NCBI GenBank assembly: GCA_946407175.1
Contig: CAMJNB010000069.1
Span: 1 to 6,941 of the forward strand
DNA: 6,941 bases
Reading direction: 5' to 3'
From: an uncultured Selenomonadales bacterium
GTDB taxonomy: Bacteria; Bacillota_C; Negativicutes; Selenomonadales; Selenomonadaceae
Both the position numbers and the translations under genes were made by a program. The notes under the pieces were generated by a model. The model was not told where the DNA came from. It saw nothing but the letters and a program-made list of their open reading frames with translations, and searched no databases. Below, one piece after another: positions 5,845 to 6,941 of the stretch. Positions within the stretch are counted from its first letter, which is position 1. Each line of letters begins with the position of its first letter.

Positions 5845-6941
5845 CTAAACAACCTGCGTACCGATACCTGCGGCGGTGAAAAGTTCAAGAATGATAGAAT
5901 GAGGTAAACGACCGTCGATAATGTGAGCTTTGTTGGCGCCGTTATGAAGAGCGTGAAGGCAGGCTTCAACTTTTGGAATCATACCGCCGGAAATAATTCC
6001 TTCGCGTATAAATTCGCGTGCCTCATTCGCGGTAAGCGTAGAAAGAAAAGATTCATTGTCGCCTAAAGTTTTATAAACGCCGTCCGTGTCAGTAAGCAGT
6101 AAAAGTTTTTCAGCGCGAAGAGCACCGGCGATATCTGCGGCAACGTAATCGGCATTGATATTGTAACTTTCGCCGTCCTCACCAACACCGATTGGCGCAA
6201 TGACCGGTACATAGTCACGCGAAATTAAATCTTCCAAAATGCGCGTGTCAACCTTTTTGCACTTGCCGACGTAACCGATATCGACTTTAACCTTGTCGCC
6301 TTGTTCGTAAACGGTGGCAAGTTTTTTTTCTGCCTGAATTAAGCCCGCGTCCTTGCCGCTTAAACCGACAGCACGAAGACCGCGCCGATTGAGCCGCGTG
6401 ACAATTTCGGAATTAATTTTGCCGTCCAAAACCATTTCGGCAATTTCTACGGTTTCTTCGTCCGTGACACGTAGACCGCTGACAAATGAACTTTCCTTGC
6501 CGACTTTTTTAAGGAACTGCGTAATTTCGGGACCGCCGCCGTGAACAATGACAACCTTAATGCCGACGTACTTCATAAGCGCCACGTCCTGCATAACTTT
6601 TTCTTTCAGTTCGTCATTAAGCATGGCATTGCCGCCGTACTTTATGACAATGGTTTTGCCGTAAAATTCTTGAATGTAGGGCAGAGCCTCAATCAAGATA
6701 TCGGCTTTATGCGCGGCGGTGAAAGTTTTAATCTGCGCGGCACCTTCGGCGTCAAGTTCATCGTCTTTTTCATCGTCGGAATCTTCATCAAACTGGGACG
6801 ACATTTTAATAATTTCTTCTGCCAGTTCTTCATCCGTGATATCGGGATTGAGTTTAACTCTGCCGATAAGTTCAAGCGTCCAATCTTCAATCAGCTTGTC
6901 ATCAACTTTGGCGTCTTCGATTAAATCTTCAACCGAAACAT
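5845..6941 (-). CDS. argB: Acetylglutamate kinase with N-terminal extension (5' end outside window)
   Basis: ArgB phosphorylates N-acetyl-L-glutamate with ATP, the second step of arginine synthesis in the cytoplasm. Numbered from the in-frame ATG at 6804 (319 aa), the motifs are IVIKYGGNAM (52-61), VHGGGPE (87-93), GLSGKDAG (147-154), NINADYVA (215-222), LTDTDGVY (237-244), GGMIPK (273-278) and HIIDGR (294-299). All are intact. Normal ArgB begins at about TAAHKADILIEALPYIQEF, residue 29 here. Before it lies a very acidic stretch, and the frame continues open for 45 more codons beyond the ATG to the window edge (including KLIEDWTLELIGRVKLNPDI). There is no start codon near the usual N-terminus and no ribosome site before ATG 6804, so the true start is probably outside the window. 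The N-terminal helix region (about 30-47) is of the kind seen in arginine-inhibited hexameric kinases; feedback control is an inference. The antitoxin gene follows after 15 bases. Confidence 0.93.
   Translation of the reverse strand, partial: VSVEDLIEDAKVDDKLIEDWTLELIGRVKLNPDITDEELAEEIIKMSSQFDEDSDDEKDDELDAEGAAQIKTFTAAHKADILIEALPYIQEFYGKTIVIKYGGNAMLNDELKEKVMQDVALMKYVGIKVVIVHGGGPEITQFLKKVGKESSFVSGLRVTDEETVEIAEMVLDGKINSEIVTRLNRRGLRAVGLSGKDAGLIQAEKKLATVYEQGDKVKVDIGYVGKCKKVDTRILEDLISRDYVPVIAPIGVGEDGESYNINADYVAADIAGALRAEKLLLLTDTDGVYKTLGDNESFLSTLTANEAREFIREGIISGGMIPKVEACLHALHNGANKAHIIDGRLPHSIILELFTAAGIGTQVV

Noticed and set aside
6541..6924. 127-codon plus-strand open frame opposite argB
   Set aside because: It mirrors the argB coding strand and its open upstream extension; the argB frame has all kinase motifs.

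Overview
The window looks like chromosomal DNA of a low- to moderate-GC Bacillota. The style of HypB, ArgB and the type III restriction genes would suit Negativicutes (Selenomonas-like), but this is an impression from protein sequence and not a firm assignment. No rRNA, tRNA or CRISPR array was found. The longest non-coding stretch is only about 130 bases.

Layout. 1-530 (+) is the 3' part of a DeoR-family regulator whose DNA-binding end lies outside the window. It converges on hypB (527-1174, -), a nickel-insertion GTPase for [NiFe] hydrogenase, and their stop codons overlap. Upstream of hypB on the same strand is res (1248-3881, -), a full-length type III restriction helicase/nuclease. Next comes a phage-like control cassette: a small XRE repressor (3931-4149, -) and a Rha-family phage regulator (4279-4992, +), divergent around a 129-base switch region. 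Beyond it lies the 5' fragment of mod (4970-5341, -), the type III methyltransferase gene. Then come a YoeB-type toxin (5354-5611, -) and its antitoxin (5611-5829, -). Last is argB (5845 to the window edge, -), acetylglutamate kinase, whose reading frame stays open upstream of the kinase domain to the end of the window.

Main reading. The minus strand appears once to have carried argB - antitoxin - yoeB - mod - res in tight spacing. The xre-rha cassette now sits where about three quarters of mod should be. The first ~117 codons of mod remain on one side. On the other side, a short in-frame tail ends in an ATGA overlap with the res start, which looks like the last codons of mod and the original mod-res coupling. 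Mod has lost its target-recognition region and, by family architecture, its SAM-binding motif. Res is therefore probably an orphan that cannot act as a type III restriction enzyme unless a Mod is supplied in trans. With mod's promoter path broken, res is now positioned to be transcribed from the xre promoter.

The switch region has a perfect 14-bp palindrome over the -10 of a predicted rha promoter. A predicted extended -10 promoter for xre faces it, an arrangement that resembles a small lysogeny-type switch.
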